From a virus, in IMG/VR virus record IMGVR_UViG_3300005289_000311, positions 1 through 21,084 of that record: DNA of 21,084 nucleotides. One strand, written 5' to 3'. Below, in pieces: positions 15,187 through 20,928 of this stretch. The notes beneath the pieces were generated by a model. It saw nothing but the letters and a program-made list of their open reading frames with translations, did no database searches and had not been told where the DNA came from. Both the position numbers and the translations under genes were made by a program. Position 1 is the first letter of the stretch. The number at the start of each line of letters is the position of its first letter.

Positions 15187-15801
15187 CTACTGCCAGCTCG
15201 GCTCGTACCCGCTGGCCTGGAGATCCCGGATGTATTGGTCGAACGTGCGCGGTTTCTCTTGGTTGATCGAGGTCGCCTCCCCCGCCACCAGTCGCTGGAG
15301 CTTGACGACTGTGTCCATGACTCGTGCGACCTCGGCCGGAGACGTCTTCCCGAGACCATTCGTGGCCCATCCCTTCGCCTTGGCTTCGACCGCCTTCAGC
15401 GCGTGCTCTGCGATCGAGGTGATACGAGCGTCGATCTCGGCCTGTCGCTCTCCGGCGTGCTCCCTTCGGATCCGCTCCTGTTCCAGATCCCATGCGTCGG
15501 TCCTGTGGGGCCAGCCGTGCTTCGAGCTGAGCTTCTCCAGTTGCCGAACTCCTACCGACACCGTGCCGGTCTCTACGAGCCTGGCGAGCGAACGCTCTGG
15601 TCCGAGGTCTCGGTAGGCCGCGAACTTCAGGAAGTCGGCTGCGCTCTCTCCGAACTGCCGATCCCAGAGCGCGGGCTCAATCGGTGTCGAGGCTGGGATC
15701 GACGTCGGTTGTTTCGGTGTCCGCCGCGAGGAGCGTGTCGAGCTTCGGCTCCGCGCGGACGATGTCGCCGGAGCGCCGGTCCTTCCTCCAGAGCTTGCCA
15801 T
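15187..15801 (-). CDS. Probable terminase small subunit or related packaging protein
   Basis: This is a 204-residue protein. I chose the ATG at 15801 because it has an AGAGAGG site, although it overlaps the upstream zinc-ribbon gene by 125 bases. Residues 1-42 are Ser/Thr/Arg-rich and probably disordered. The folded part begins PALWDRQFGESAADFLKFAAYRDLGPERSLARLVE (43-77), a pattern common at the start of phage small-terminase-like proteins (WxRQxGESAxAFxxFxxYRDLGxxRSL). A helix-turn-helix region and W-x-x-R-x-x-A-W (HGWPHRTDAWD) follow, then a long helix (EQERIRREHAGERQAEIDARITSIAEHALKAVE). It sits upstream of TerL, as expected. It probably recognises packaging DNA. Confidence 0.75.
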   Translation of the reverse strand: MASSGGRTGAPATSSARSRSSTRSSRRTPKQPTSIPASTPIEPALWDRQFGESAADFLKFAAYRDLGPERSLARLVETGTVSVGVRQLEKLSSKHGWPHRTDAWDLEQERIRREHAGERQAEIDARITSIAEHALKAVEAKAKGWATNGLGKTSPAEVARVMDTVVKLQRLVAGEATSINQEKPRTFDQYIRDLQASGYEPSWQ

Positions 15802-16033
15802 CTGCACCTCTCTTGATCGCGCCGATCCCGTGGGTGGCGTCCATCATGCGGTCCTCGGCGTCTTCACCGAAGGTGTCGTGGACCGACTCGACGTCATAAT
15901 AGTCGCGCTTGGTGCGTGTTTCCAGGGCTGCCCCGTCCACCTGCACGGTTCTCAGACGCTCGGCGAAGGTCATGCCGCAGCGTCCTCCCATGTGCTCGGA
16001 GCCGCAGTCGGGGCAGGCGGTGAACGTGATCAC
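15677..16033 (-). CDS. Small zinc-ribbon-like phage protein
   Basis: This is a 118-residue protein starting MITFTACPDCGSEHMGGRCGMTFAERLRTVQV. The C-x2-C...C pattern (C7, C10, C19) followed by the MTFAERLRTV helix is common in phage proteins of unknown function encoded near the packaging genes. The middle part (YYDVESVHDTFGEDAEDRMMDATHGIG) is acidic, and the tail is acidic and Thr-rich. Its last 125 bases are also read in another frame as the N-terminus of the putative TerS. The start is coupled (ATGA) to the upstream coiled-coil gene. Confidence 0.75.
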   Translation of the reverse strand: MITFTACPDCGSEHMGGRCGMTFAERLRTVQVDGAALETRTKRDYYDVESVHDTFGEDAEDRMMDATHGIGAIKRGADGKLWRKDRRSGDIVRAEPKLDTLLAADTETTDVDPSLDTD

Positions 16034-16764
16034 GCCATCTTGCCTCTCGTGTCCATCGCTGGGTCGTCCCGGTGCAGCGGATCCTTCAGCCTCTCCACCT
16101 CGCGGTGATGCTCGTCGTGATGAACTTCCAGCGATACCGGGGGGCCTATCTCCAGATTCGCATTACGCTCCCGCAGCCGCTTGACCTGCTCGTACGCGCG
16201 GTCCCGACGCATCCGCTCGCGCTCGACCTCGGCCCGGAGCCGGGCCTTCTCGTTATCAGCGGCGGCAAGCGCCGCCCGCAGCCGCTCGACCTCGGCCCAT
16301 CCTGCATCTGCTCGTTCGATGTTCGCGTCCTTCGCCAGTCGCAGCTCCTCGACCTCGGCCTCCTTGCGTTCGAGCGCGTCGTTCAACCGCTCGATTGCAT
16401 CGAGGAGCCCCGACCTACCCTTGAAGTCTGCACGTATTGGCCCGTCAACGTGAACGTGAACGTGGTCTGGTTGCTGCTCCCGGATCGCGATCGCGAGATC
16501 CGTCAGTGCCTTGGTCTGCTCGTGTGGCAGTCGAGCTCCGGGCTTGAAGGCGTTGTGGACCGCTTCGGCGACGACCTCGATCCGCATCAGCCTGAGCTGG
16601 AGCTTGGTGATGTAGTCGTCCTTCGCCTTGATCTGCTCGTCCAGCTCCATGTTGCGCGCGATCACGCCAGCGTTCTGCTCGTGCATCAGATCAAGCTTCT
16701 CCTCCAGTTCGGCGACGTCTTCGAGCGCGCCTTGGATGTCGTGTGACTTCGCGCTGTCGGTCAT
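16030..16764 (-). CDS. Long coiled-coil phage protein, function unknown
   Basis: This is a 244-residue protein beginning MTDSAKSHDIQG. The ATG at 16764 overlaps the upstream stop (ATGA); an in-frame extension to 16992 is rejected because it is the shadow of that gene. It is predominantly helical with two long heptad-patterned stretches (ALEDVAELEEKLDLMHEQNAGVIARN..., then AIERLNDALERKEAEVEEL...LRAEVERERMRRDRAYEQVKRLRERNANLEI), separated by a His-rich link (DHVHVHVDG). The C-terminus contains HHDEHHREVE. A scaffold, spacer or DNA-structural role is possible; I see no catalytic motif. Confidence 0.7.
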   Translation of the reverse strand: MTDSAKSHDIQGALEDVAELEEKLDLMHEQNAGVIARNMELDEQIKAKDDYITKLQLRLMRIEVVAEAVHNAFKPGARLPHEQTKALTDLAIAIREQQPDHVHVHVDGPIRADFKGRSGLLDAIERLNDALERKEAEVEELRLAKDANIERADAGWAEVERLRAALAAADNEKARLRAEVERERMRRDRAYEQVKRLRERNANLEIGPPVSLEVHHDEHHREVERLKDPLHRDDPAMDTRGKMA

Positions 16765-17081
16765 CCCGTCACCCGGTAGCCGTAGCGGCGAGCTCGGAGT
16801 TCCTCGCGCCATGCGTCGGTCAGGATCCAGTACCCCGCGCTGCCGATCTGGTTCTCGAATCCGTAGTCCTTCGCCTCGTCGGTCCCGAGCTCCAGCTCGA
16901 TCAGCCCCTTTGTGTACGTGCCGAACAGTTGGCCGGTGACGCAGTTGCAGTCGTCGGAGATGTCGAGCTTGCGGATCCTCACCCGACGCCACCAGCCGGG
17001 AACGACTCTGTCGAGCAGAGCCGCCCCGGCCGCAGCGCGGGCGCGCGTCTTCGCGTATCGGTTGCGCGCCAGATTCCTCAT
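16761..17081 (-). CDS. Conserved phage protein of unknown function (GWWRRV...CNCVTGQLFG type)
   Basis: This is a 106-residue protein starting MRNLARNRYAKTRARAAAGA. The ATG at 17081 overlaps the stop of the new 40-codon gene (ATGA), so the longer frame to 17168 is rejected. It has a basic N-terminal helix, then AALLDRVVPGWWRRVRIRKLDISDDCNCVTGQLFGTYTKGL, and ends YGFENQ...YWILTDAWREELRARRYG. The pattern (LLD-x-x-x-PGWW, C-x-C-VxGQLFG, YGF, LT-x-A-W) is a recognisable small protein family of actinobacterial phages and some host prophages, with no known function. Confidence 0.75.
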   Translation of the reverse strand: MRNLARNRYAKTRARAAAGAALLDRVVPGWWRRVRIRKLDISDDCNCVTGQLFGTYTKGLIELELGTDEAKDYGFENQIGSAGYWILTDAWREELRARRYGYRVTG

Positions 17082-17200
17082 CGCTGTCGCTTCTCCCTCT
17101 CGATCTCGTCCAGGCGCTGATCGGCCCAGTCGTACCAGGGGTCGTCGCTCACGATGTTGCGTCTCCACCAGCGGACGATCGCCGACCAGACGCCCTTCAT
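17078..17200 (-). CDS. 40-residue Trp-rich microprotein
   Basis: A tightly fitted small gene reads MKGVWSAIVRWWRRNIVSDD, then PWYDWADQRLDEIEREKRQR. The ATG at 17200 overlaps the stop of the secreted-protein gene (ATGA), and its own stop overlaps the next start (ATGA). The N-terminal half is amphipathic with four Trp, three of them in the first twelve residues, and could touch a membrane. The C-terminal half is a charged helix. Function is unknown. Overlap at both ends supports a real gene. Confidence 0.7.
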   Translation of the reverse strand: MKGVWSAIVRWWRRNIVSDDPWYDWADQRLDEIEREKRQR

Positions 17201-17811
17201 CGGTTCAGCTCCGGGGCGGTCAGCCAGTACCGGAGCTGACCATCGACGTAGACGAACAGGAGCTCGCCACCGTGGACCTTGTAGTGGTCCAGGGTGAACG
17301 TCTCGTTGCAGTCGAGGTGGAAGTTGAACCTGCGGATCCCCGACGATCGCTGGATCCCGCCCGTGACCCTGAACTGGGCCTCACCCTCGAACGTGATGTC
17401 GATCTGCGGGTCGGCGTACCAGTCGCCGAACGTCACCGACGGATCGCATGACGGCGCTGGCCGTGGCGGAGGTGTCGTCCGCGGTGGTGGCGGTGTCGTC
17501 GTCTCCGTCGGCGGTGGCTCCGTCGGCGTCGGGCACTGGTCCTCGTCGCACGGTGGCGGGCTGGTCGGAGGTGGCGGCGACGTCGGTGGTGGGACCGAGA
17601 CCGAGCCACAGTGGTCCTCGTTCACCCCGCCGTTGTTGCCGTGCTCCTCGCAGTCCTGCCCGTTCTCGTTCGGATCCGGGACACAGGTCTGCCCCGAGTT
17701 GCCATGACTACAGTCGCCCTGTCCGGGCGGCTCTGTCGGTGGTGTCGCGGCTGCGATCACCGGCAGCGATGCACTGGCGACCATCGCCAGGATGACGAAC
17801 AGCTTCCTCAT
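17197..17811 (-). CDS. Secreted proline-rich protein with signal peptide
   Basis: This is a 204-residue protein. MRKLFVILAMVASASLPVIAAATPP is a classical Sec signal peptide (basic start, hydrophobic core, A-x-A-like cleavage). I chose the ATG at 17811 for its AAAGGGGACGC ribosome site over a GTG at 17832 (GTGA overlap). After cleavage comes a Cys/Asn-rich part (DCSHG, QTC, DCEEHG, DHCG), then a Pro/Thr-rich linker (PPPTSPPPPTSPPP ... TTTPPPPRTTPPPRP), and a C-terminal folded domain (VTFGDWYADPQIDITFEGEAQFRV... RFNFHLDCNETFTLDHYKVHGGELLFVYVDG). This suggests export and anchoring or spacing from the cell wall. It may change the host surface, for example for superinfection exclusion; that is inference. 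Confidence 0.75.
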   Translation of the reverse strand: MRKLFVILAMVASASLPVIAAATPPTEPPGQGDCSHGNSGQTCVPDPNENGQDCEEHGNNGGVNEDHCGSVSVPPPTSPPPPTSPPPCDEDQCPTPTEPPPTETTTPPPPRTTPPPRPAPSCDPSVTFGDWYADPQIDITFEGEAQFRVTGGIQRSSGIRRFNFHLDCNETFTLDHYKVHGGELLFVYVDGQLRYWLTAPELNR

Positions 17812-17828
17812 GGTGCGTCCCCTTTCGT

Positions 17829-18221
17829 TCACTTCGAGAGCACCTCCAGGTCGGAGGGCTCCGGTACGACCGCGCTGTCATCGAGCTTCAGTTCCTCGGC
17901 CAGCTCGACCAGCACCGCGATCGCCTTGCGCTGATTCTTGATGTCCATCTTGATCGAGTTCAGGTGCGGGAGACCCGACACCCCTGCCTTCGAGAACGCC
18001 GCCAGGATCTTCAGCTTGGCGAGCGACTCGCGATGCGCGCGCAGGTTGCCGTAGATCTGGTCCATGTCCGAGACGTGTTGTGACTGCTCGGTCGTGAGCT
18101 CGACACCTTGACTCGCGAGCTCTTGCTCCAGTGCAGCCGCGAACTCCGCCTCGGTCTCGACACCTCCGGAGATCTGATCGAGCTCCATGCCCGACTCGTC
18201 TGGCGTCCCCACTTCCGTCAC
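17829..18221 (-). CDS. Small helical acidic phage protein, function unknown
   Basis: This is a 130-residue protein, starting with GTG at 18221 that overlaps the HTH gene's stop (GTGA), with GGGGAG upstream. An in-frame extension to 18362 is the shadow of the HTH gene. The N-terminus is acidic (VTEVGTPDESG, VETEAEFAAALEQEL). The body is a helical bundle: TTEQSQHVSDMDQIYGNLRAHRESLAKLKILAAFSKAGV, then LPHLNSIKMDIKNQRKAIAVLVELAEELKL, ending in an acidic tail. It might be a partner of the HTH protein, as the two genes are coupled, but no family is recognised. Confidence 0.65.
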   Translation of the reverse strand: MTEVGTPDESGMELDQISGGVETEAEFAAALEQELASQGVELTTEQSQHVSDMDQIYGNLRAHRESLAKLKILAAFSKAGVSGLPHLNSIKMDIKNQRKAIAVLVELAEELKLDDSAVVPEPSDLEVLSK

Positions 18222-18481
18222 GCCGCTGGCTCCCCGAACCTCGGACTCGATCGGGTCTTCTCCGCTTTCCACCACTTCTCCACCTCCTCCAGATCCCAGA
18301 CGCGCGTGTAGCCGGAGATCACAGCAACGGGCGCGGGGAAGTCCTCGTAGCGTCGAGCCCACGATCGGACCGTGCCGATCACGACGCCGTACCGATCGGC
18401 GATGTCTCGTGCAGAGACGAGCTCGCCGAAGCGACTACCGGCGTGAGCCTTTCGGAACTTCCTCGCGTCCTTCTGGTTCAT
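18218..18481 (-). CDS. MerR/excisionase-like helix-turn-helix DNA-binding protein
   Basis: This is an 87-residue protein, starting MNQKDARKFRKAHAGS. The core VSARDIADRYGVVIGTVRSWARRYEDFPAPVAVISGYTRVWDLEEVEKWW (about residues 22-71) has the layout of the winged helix-turn-helix found in MerR-like, AlpA and excisionase proteins: helix, turn, recognition helix (GVVIGTVRSWARR), short beta wing (VWDLEEV), final helix. It could regulate phage genes or assist site-specific recombination, although no integrase is in the window. The start overlaps the upstream gene by 47 bases and has a GGAG site. Confidence 0.8.
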   Translation of the reverse strand: MNQKDARKFRKAHAGSRFGELVSARDIADRYGVVIGTVRSWARRYEDFPAPVAVISGYTRVWDLEEVEKWWKAEKTRSSPRFGEPAA

Positions 18482-18644
18482 CCTTCAGGTCTCCGATCTT
18501 CGGCAACATCGCGTACACGTGTCCGGCGTGACGATCGCGAACCTCTCGGCTCGATCCTCGCGCCTTCCATGCCTTGCACGAACACTCGCCCAGACCCTCG
18601 CCGCCCTTCGACTTGGACCAGTAGCTCAGCGTGTGCAAGCTCAT
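18435..18644 (-). CDS. Small CxC...HxxH zinc-binding-like phage protein
   Basis: This is a 69-residue protein starting MSLHTLSYWSKSK. The ATG at 18644 forms a TGATG overlap with the upstream stop and has AGGAGA upstream; the longer frame to 18788 is a shadow. It holds GECSCKAW...VRDRHAGHV, a C-x-C...H-x2-H arrangement typical of small phage zinc proteins (C-x-C-x-W, then W/H-x2-H). The C-terminal part is charged and overlaps the next gene. Confidence 0.65.
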   Translation of the reverse strand: MSLHTLSYWSKSKGGEGLGECSCKAWKARGSSREVRDRHAGHVYAMLPKIGDLKDEPEGREEVPKGSRR

Positions 18645-18826
18645 CAGTTCTCGTCTCTCCTGCCGAGTCGCCCCGGCGAGTAGGAGTCCCACCGTTGGTT
18701 CATCTGTCTGCGGTACGTGTCCCACCATGCCTCTTGGATCCGGCGAGCCAACCGACAGCGGCGGAGGTGGAGGGCCAACGCCCCCCACCCCACTGCCGCC
18801 AGGATCTCGCTCAGGTAGAGCCTCAA
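18644..18826 (-). CDS. Small putative membrane-associated protein
   Basis: This is a 60-residue protein starting with TTG at 18826. Residues 3-20 (LYLSEILAAVGWGALALH) form one likely membrane helix, followed by a basic, Trp/Arg-rich cytoplasmic tail (RRCRLARRIQEAWWDTYRRQ). The start lies 4 bases after the stop of the upstream gene, with only a weak ribosome site, so translation is probably coupled. No function recognised. Confidence 0.55.
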   Translation of the reverse strand: MRLYLSEILAAVGWGALALHLRRCRLARRIQEAWWDTYRRQMNQRWDSYSPGRLGRRDEN

Positions 18827-18830
18827 CGGC

Positions 18831-19025
18831 TCAGACCCTGACTGCGTCGAGCGCCGCTGCGATTCTCCCCAGCCCGTAGATCACGTCCTGCCTCCGGGCC
18901 TCGGAGACCTTCACCACGTACGGCTGGTCGTTCACCGTGACCTTGATCGTGTGCCAGCCCGAGTCCTCGTCGGACTCGACTACCGGCTCCTCGATCACGT
19001 CCTCGTCCCTGATCCTTAGCTCCAT
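18831..19025 (-). CDS. Small phage protein of unknown function
   Basis: This is a 64-residue protein starting MELRIRDEDVIEEPVVESDE. It has a near-perfect GAGGAGGTGAAAC ribosome site. The acidic N-terminus is followed by a small beta and helix part (GWHTIKVTVNDQPYVVKVSEARRQDVIYGLGRIAAALDAV). It is the first gene after the promoter at 19043-19071, hence it probably heads a transcript running into the HTH and secreted-protein genes. An overlapping Arg-rich frame (19032-18823) is a shadow. Confidence 0.65.
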   Translation of the reverse strand: MELRIRDEDVIEEPVVESDEDSGWHTIKVTVNDQPYVVKVSEARRQDVIYGLGRIAAALDAVRV

Positions 19026-19042
19026 GTTTCACCTCCTCGCAG

Positions 19043-19071
19043 AGTCTAGCCTGTCAAAGGGCTGAGCTCAA
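19043..19071 (-). promoter_or_regulatory. Sigma-70-type promoter before the 64-residue gene
   Basis: On the minus strand TTGAGC (19071-19066) and TAGACT (19048-19043) are separated by exactly 17 bases. The -35 overlaps the stop of the upstream gene. The predicted start of transcription would lie about 10-13 bases before the ATG, so the leader is very short, yet it includes the GGAGG site. Confidence 0.6.
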
Positions 19072-19568
19072 CCGCTCAGCCTGGCCTCGTTGAACCGATC
19101 CACGAGCTTCTCGATGTCCTCGTAGCTGATCCGGACCTCGCGGTCCAGGCCGTAGCCCCAGGAGTGCTCGTCGTACGGGATCCCCAGCTCGTTGAGCCAG
19201 TCCTTCATCTGGCTGATCCTCTCTCGCCGGATCCGACCGGCCTCATGGAGCTTCGCCTGCCGCTGCTCCTCCTCGGGCCAGAACCGGGCGATGTCGCGGA
19301 CGTAGGCGATGCGCGGCTCGGACCAGACGTCGTCGTGATCGTGGATCCGCACGAGGATCCCCGACTGCGGGATCGACGTGTTCCACTTGCCGCTGGCGTA
19401 GCGTTCCTTGGTCCAGTGCTCGCGCAGGATGTCGGTCGCCTTGCCGAGCTCTTTGTCGTAGACCCGGACCCAGCTCCGAAGATCGACGACCATCCCCCGC
19501 GCGAGCCGATGATCGCGGTCACGTCCGATCGCGACCTCGTCTCCCACCTTCAGTTCCTTGCGGTTCAT
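19068..19568 (-). CDS. Phage protein of unknown function
   Basis: This is a 166-residue protein, starting MNRKELKVGDEVAIGRD. The ATG at 19568 overlaps the HicA-like stop (ATGA); the longer frame to 19802 is rejected as shadow. The N-terminal KVGDEVAIGRDRDHRLARGMVVDLRSWVRVY looks like a small SH3/KOW-type barrel. The middle carries the strand GILVRIHDHDDVW, and the C-terminal half is helical (ARFWPEEEQRQAKLHEAGRIRRERISQMKDWLNELG). I recognise no family. If the upstream gene is a HicA-like toxin, this is in the antitoxin position, but it does not look like HicB. Confidence 0.65.
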   Translation of the reverse strand: MNRKELKVGDEVAIGRDRDHRLARGMVVDLRSWVRVYDKELGKATDILREHWTKERYASGKWNTSIPQSGILVRIHDHDDVWSEPRIAYVRDIARFWPEEEQRQAKLHEAGRIRRERISQMKDWLNELGIPYDEHSWGYGLDREVRISYEDIEKLVDRFNEARLSG

Positions 19569-19759
19569 ACCGGCACTCCCTTCGATCGCAGCCTCTGTCT
19601 GAACGAGATCAATGCCTTGCCGCTGCCCGGTGTCGATGGAACGACGACGTGTGTCCCGTCCGGCCAGATCAGCTTGGCGTGTCCTCGCCCGGTCGTGTAC
19701 GACGCGCCGCATCGCGTTGCTTCCTTCACGAGCTTGCGATAGTCCGATCGCTCGGTCAT
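19565..19759 (-). CDS. Orphan HicA-like (dsRBD-fold) protein
   Basis: This is a 64-residue protein starting MTERSDYRKLVKEATRCGAS. The pattern fits the small HicA/YcfA fold: a first helix, then T-x-x-x-R-G-H-A-K-L (His27 at the catalytic position of HicA mRNA interferases), the strand GTHVVVPSTPG, and a last helix with ISFRQRLRSKGV. The ATG at 19759 has GGAGG and overlaps the upstream stop (ATGA); a farther ATG at 19771 would add 4 residues. No HicB-like gene lies beside it, and similar single proteins occur in actinobacterial phages. Whether it cuts RNA is unknown. Confidence 0.7.
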   Translation of the reverse strand: MTERSDYRKLVKEATRCGASYTTGRGHAKLIWPDGTHVVVPSTPGSGKALISFRQRLRSKGVPV

Positions 19760-19836
19760 CGCCGCCTCCATATCCACCACACCCTGAAGACGACGAGACC
19801 AACGACCAACAGCCATCCCCACGTCGCCCAGGTCAT
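19756..19836 (-). CDS. 26-residue single-pass membrane peptide
   Basis: A very short frame reads MTWATWGWLLVVGLVVF, then RVWWIWRRR. It is one hydrophobic helix with six Trp and a basic end, so a membrane peptide with its C-terminus in the cytoplasm is likely. The ATG overlaps the upstream stop and its stop overlaps the next start (both ATGA), which strongly supports translation. Tiny membrane peptides in phages can act in host takeover or lysis regulation, but nothing here shows a function. Confidence 0.65.
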   Translation of the reverse strand: MTWATWGWLLVVGLVVFRVWWIWRRR

Positions 19837-20264
19837 CGCTGCCTCTGCTGCCTCTCGACGAACTCGCGGAGCATCATCATCACGAGCTCGATCGGCATCG
19901 GTCGCCAGTCGATGCCGTCCTTCCGGATCGCTCCCGTCACCGCGGGCAGACCGTCTTCGGCCATCACCATCACGATCGCCGAGAGCAACGGCTTCTCGCT
20001 CGTCTCGCCGATCAGAACGAAGATCTTCTCGTACAGGTCCGCCGGGATCTCCCCGTGTGGATCCAGGATCTGCCACTCCTCCAGGTCGATCTCGATCAGC
20101 TCGTCGGTGTCCTGCAACACCCCGGCCTCCACCGCCTCCGCGAGCTCACGCATCGGCCGGTGATCGCCGACCCAGTGGATCTCGTTCCCGTCCTCGTCGG
20201 TGCCCCTGCCGTAGCCGACGGTGGACATCGCCGGAATCCGGATCTCGTTCACCTTGATCTTCAC
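19833..20264 (-). CDS. Phage protein of unknown function (GYGRGTDEDG...GDHRPM type)
   Basis: This is a 143-residue protein. I chose the GTG at 20264 (VKIKVNEIRIPAMS) because it has GAGGAGG five bases upstream and overlaps the upstream stop (GTGA); an extension to 20306 is not supported. The segment STVGYGRGTDEDGNEIHWVGDHRPMRELAEAVEAG is a pattern I associate with small actinobacteriophage proteins. Further on IEIDLEEWQILDP and a helical C-terminus (PIELVMMMLREFVERQQRQ) are seen. No catalytic motif is recognised. Confidence 0.7.
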   Translation of the reverse strand: MKIKVNEIRIPAMSTVGYGRGTDEDGNEIHWVGDHRPMRELAEAVEAGVLQDTDELIEIDLEEWQILDPHGEIPADLYEKIFVLIGETSEKPLLSAIVMVMAEDGLPAVTGAIRKDGIDWRPMPIELVMMMLREFVERQQRQR

Positions 20265-20449
20265 GTCTGCCTCCTCGCTCGTGTCTCCGCCCGATCGACA
20301 TGGCACAGCTCGACCGGGAACACCCGACGCTCGTCGTCGGGGCCGACGGCATCCACCGTCTCGTCGGCGTGGACCGCGATCACCCGGAACCGCTTACCCC
20401 TGGTCCCCGGCCACGTCGCCGACACCCTGATCAAGTCGCCTGTCCTCAC
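20261..20449 (-). CDS. Small beta-barrel-like phage protein
   Basis: This is a 62-residue protein starting with GTG at 20449 (VRTGDLIRVSATWPG), with GGAGG upstream and a GTGA overlap with the upstream stop. The pattern TGDLIRVSAT...GKRFRVIAVHADETVDAVGPDDERRVFPVELCHV suggests a small SH3/KOW-like barrel. The longer frame to 20590 is a shadow. Function is unknown. Confidence 0.6.
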   Translation of the reverse strand: MRTGDLIRVSATWPGTRGKRFRVIAVHADETVDAVGPDDERRVFPVELCHVDRAETRARRQT

Positions 20450-20739
20450 CGCGTCGCCTCCTGTCGCACGTCGAGCCGCCGGGCCAGAGCCACCGCCGAG
20501 TTGTAGAGGCCGCGCTCCGGTCCGGGGTTCTTCTTCCTCGTGGACATCTTGTGGACCACCCAGCCCGCGAAGGTCCGCAGCGTCCAGCACTCGTGGTTCG
20601 CGAGCTCGATCTCGAACGATCCGTCTCGCCTCCGCCGTTCAGCCGAGAGCCGAGCGAGAAGGTCTCGCTCCTCCTGGGTCCAGACGACGGCCTCGCGGTT
20701 CAGGTAGTCGATGACCGAGCCGTGGATCCTCACCTTCAT
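20446..20739 (-). CDS. First gene of the minus-strand series, function unknown
   Basis: This is a 97-residue, basic protein starting MKVRIHGSVIDYLNREAVVW. It has an ideal AGGAGGTGAGGAC ribosome site and lies just downstream of the minus-strand extended -10 promoter. TQEERDLLARLSAERRRRDG is a charged helix, followed by FEIELANHECWTLRTFAGWVVHKMSTRKKN and a last helix. I recognise no family. As the first gene after the promoter it is probably made early. Confidence 0.65.
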   Translation of the reverse strand: MKVRIHGSVIDYLNREAVVWTQEERDLLARLSAERRRRDGSFEIELANHECWTLRTFAGWVVHKMSTRKKNPGPERGLYNSAVALARRLDVRQEATR

Positions 20740-20759
20740 GTCCTCACCTCCTGACGCAG

Positions 20760-20768
20760 AGTCTATCA
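20760..20768 (-). promoter_or_regulatory. Extended -10 promoter (TGATAGACT) for the minus-strand series
   Basis: On the minus strand TG-A-TAGACT forms an extended -10 element 20 bases before the ATG of the 97-residue gene. No good -35 is seen. The sequence TAGACTCTGCG is identical to that at the promoter near 19043, and the plus-strand promoter has TAGTCTCTGCG. Confidence 0.55.
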
Positions 20769-20851
20769 TGGGCGTCCTGGCGACCCGCCGAGCTCGTGCC
20801 TGGCCGAGCGCGGATCCCGATGTGCCCCTCAGGAAACGCCCTGGTCAGATA

Positions 20852-20867
20852 TGTGACGAACGTCACA
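20852..20867. promoter_or_regulatory. CRP/GlxR-type palindrome TGTGACGAACGTCACA
   Basis: This 16-base palindrome is TGTGA-N6-TCACA, the full consensus of CRP-family regulators (CRP in enterobacteria, Crp/GlxR in actinobacteria). The inverted repeat has 7-base arms around AA. It lies between the divergent promoters, about 75 bases upstream of the likely plus-strand start, so it could connect phage expression with host carbon or cAMP signalling. It could instead be the operator of a phage repressor. Confidence 0.65.
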
Positions 20868-20898
20868 GTCTTTCTCGCCTCCCTCAGTTCAGACTTAG

Positions 20899-20928
20899 TT
20901 GACGCTGGCCCCACGCCCGGTCTAGTCT
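20899..20928 (+). promoter_or_regulatory. Sigma-70-type promoter for the DUF932 gene
   Basis: TTGACG (20899-20904) and TAGTCT (20923-20928) are spaced 18 bases apart, giving a likely transcription start near 20935 and a leader of about 40 bases to the ATG at 20975. The -10 continues CTGCG as in the two minus-strand promoters. Confidence 0.65.

Noticed and set aside
18823-19032. Arg/Gly-rich 69-codon minus frame
   Set aside because: The overlapping 64-codon frame has the strong ribosome site and balanced composition; this is its shadow.
19028-19055. TTTGACA just upstream of TAGACT as a -35 element
   Set aside because: It is only a few bases from the -10, far too close. TTGAGC with a 17-base spacer is the better partner.
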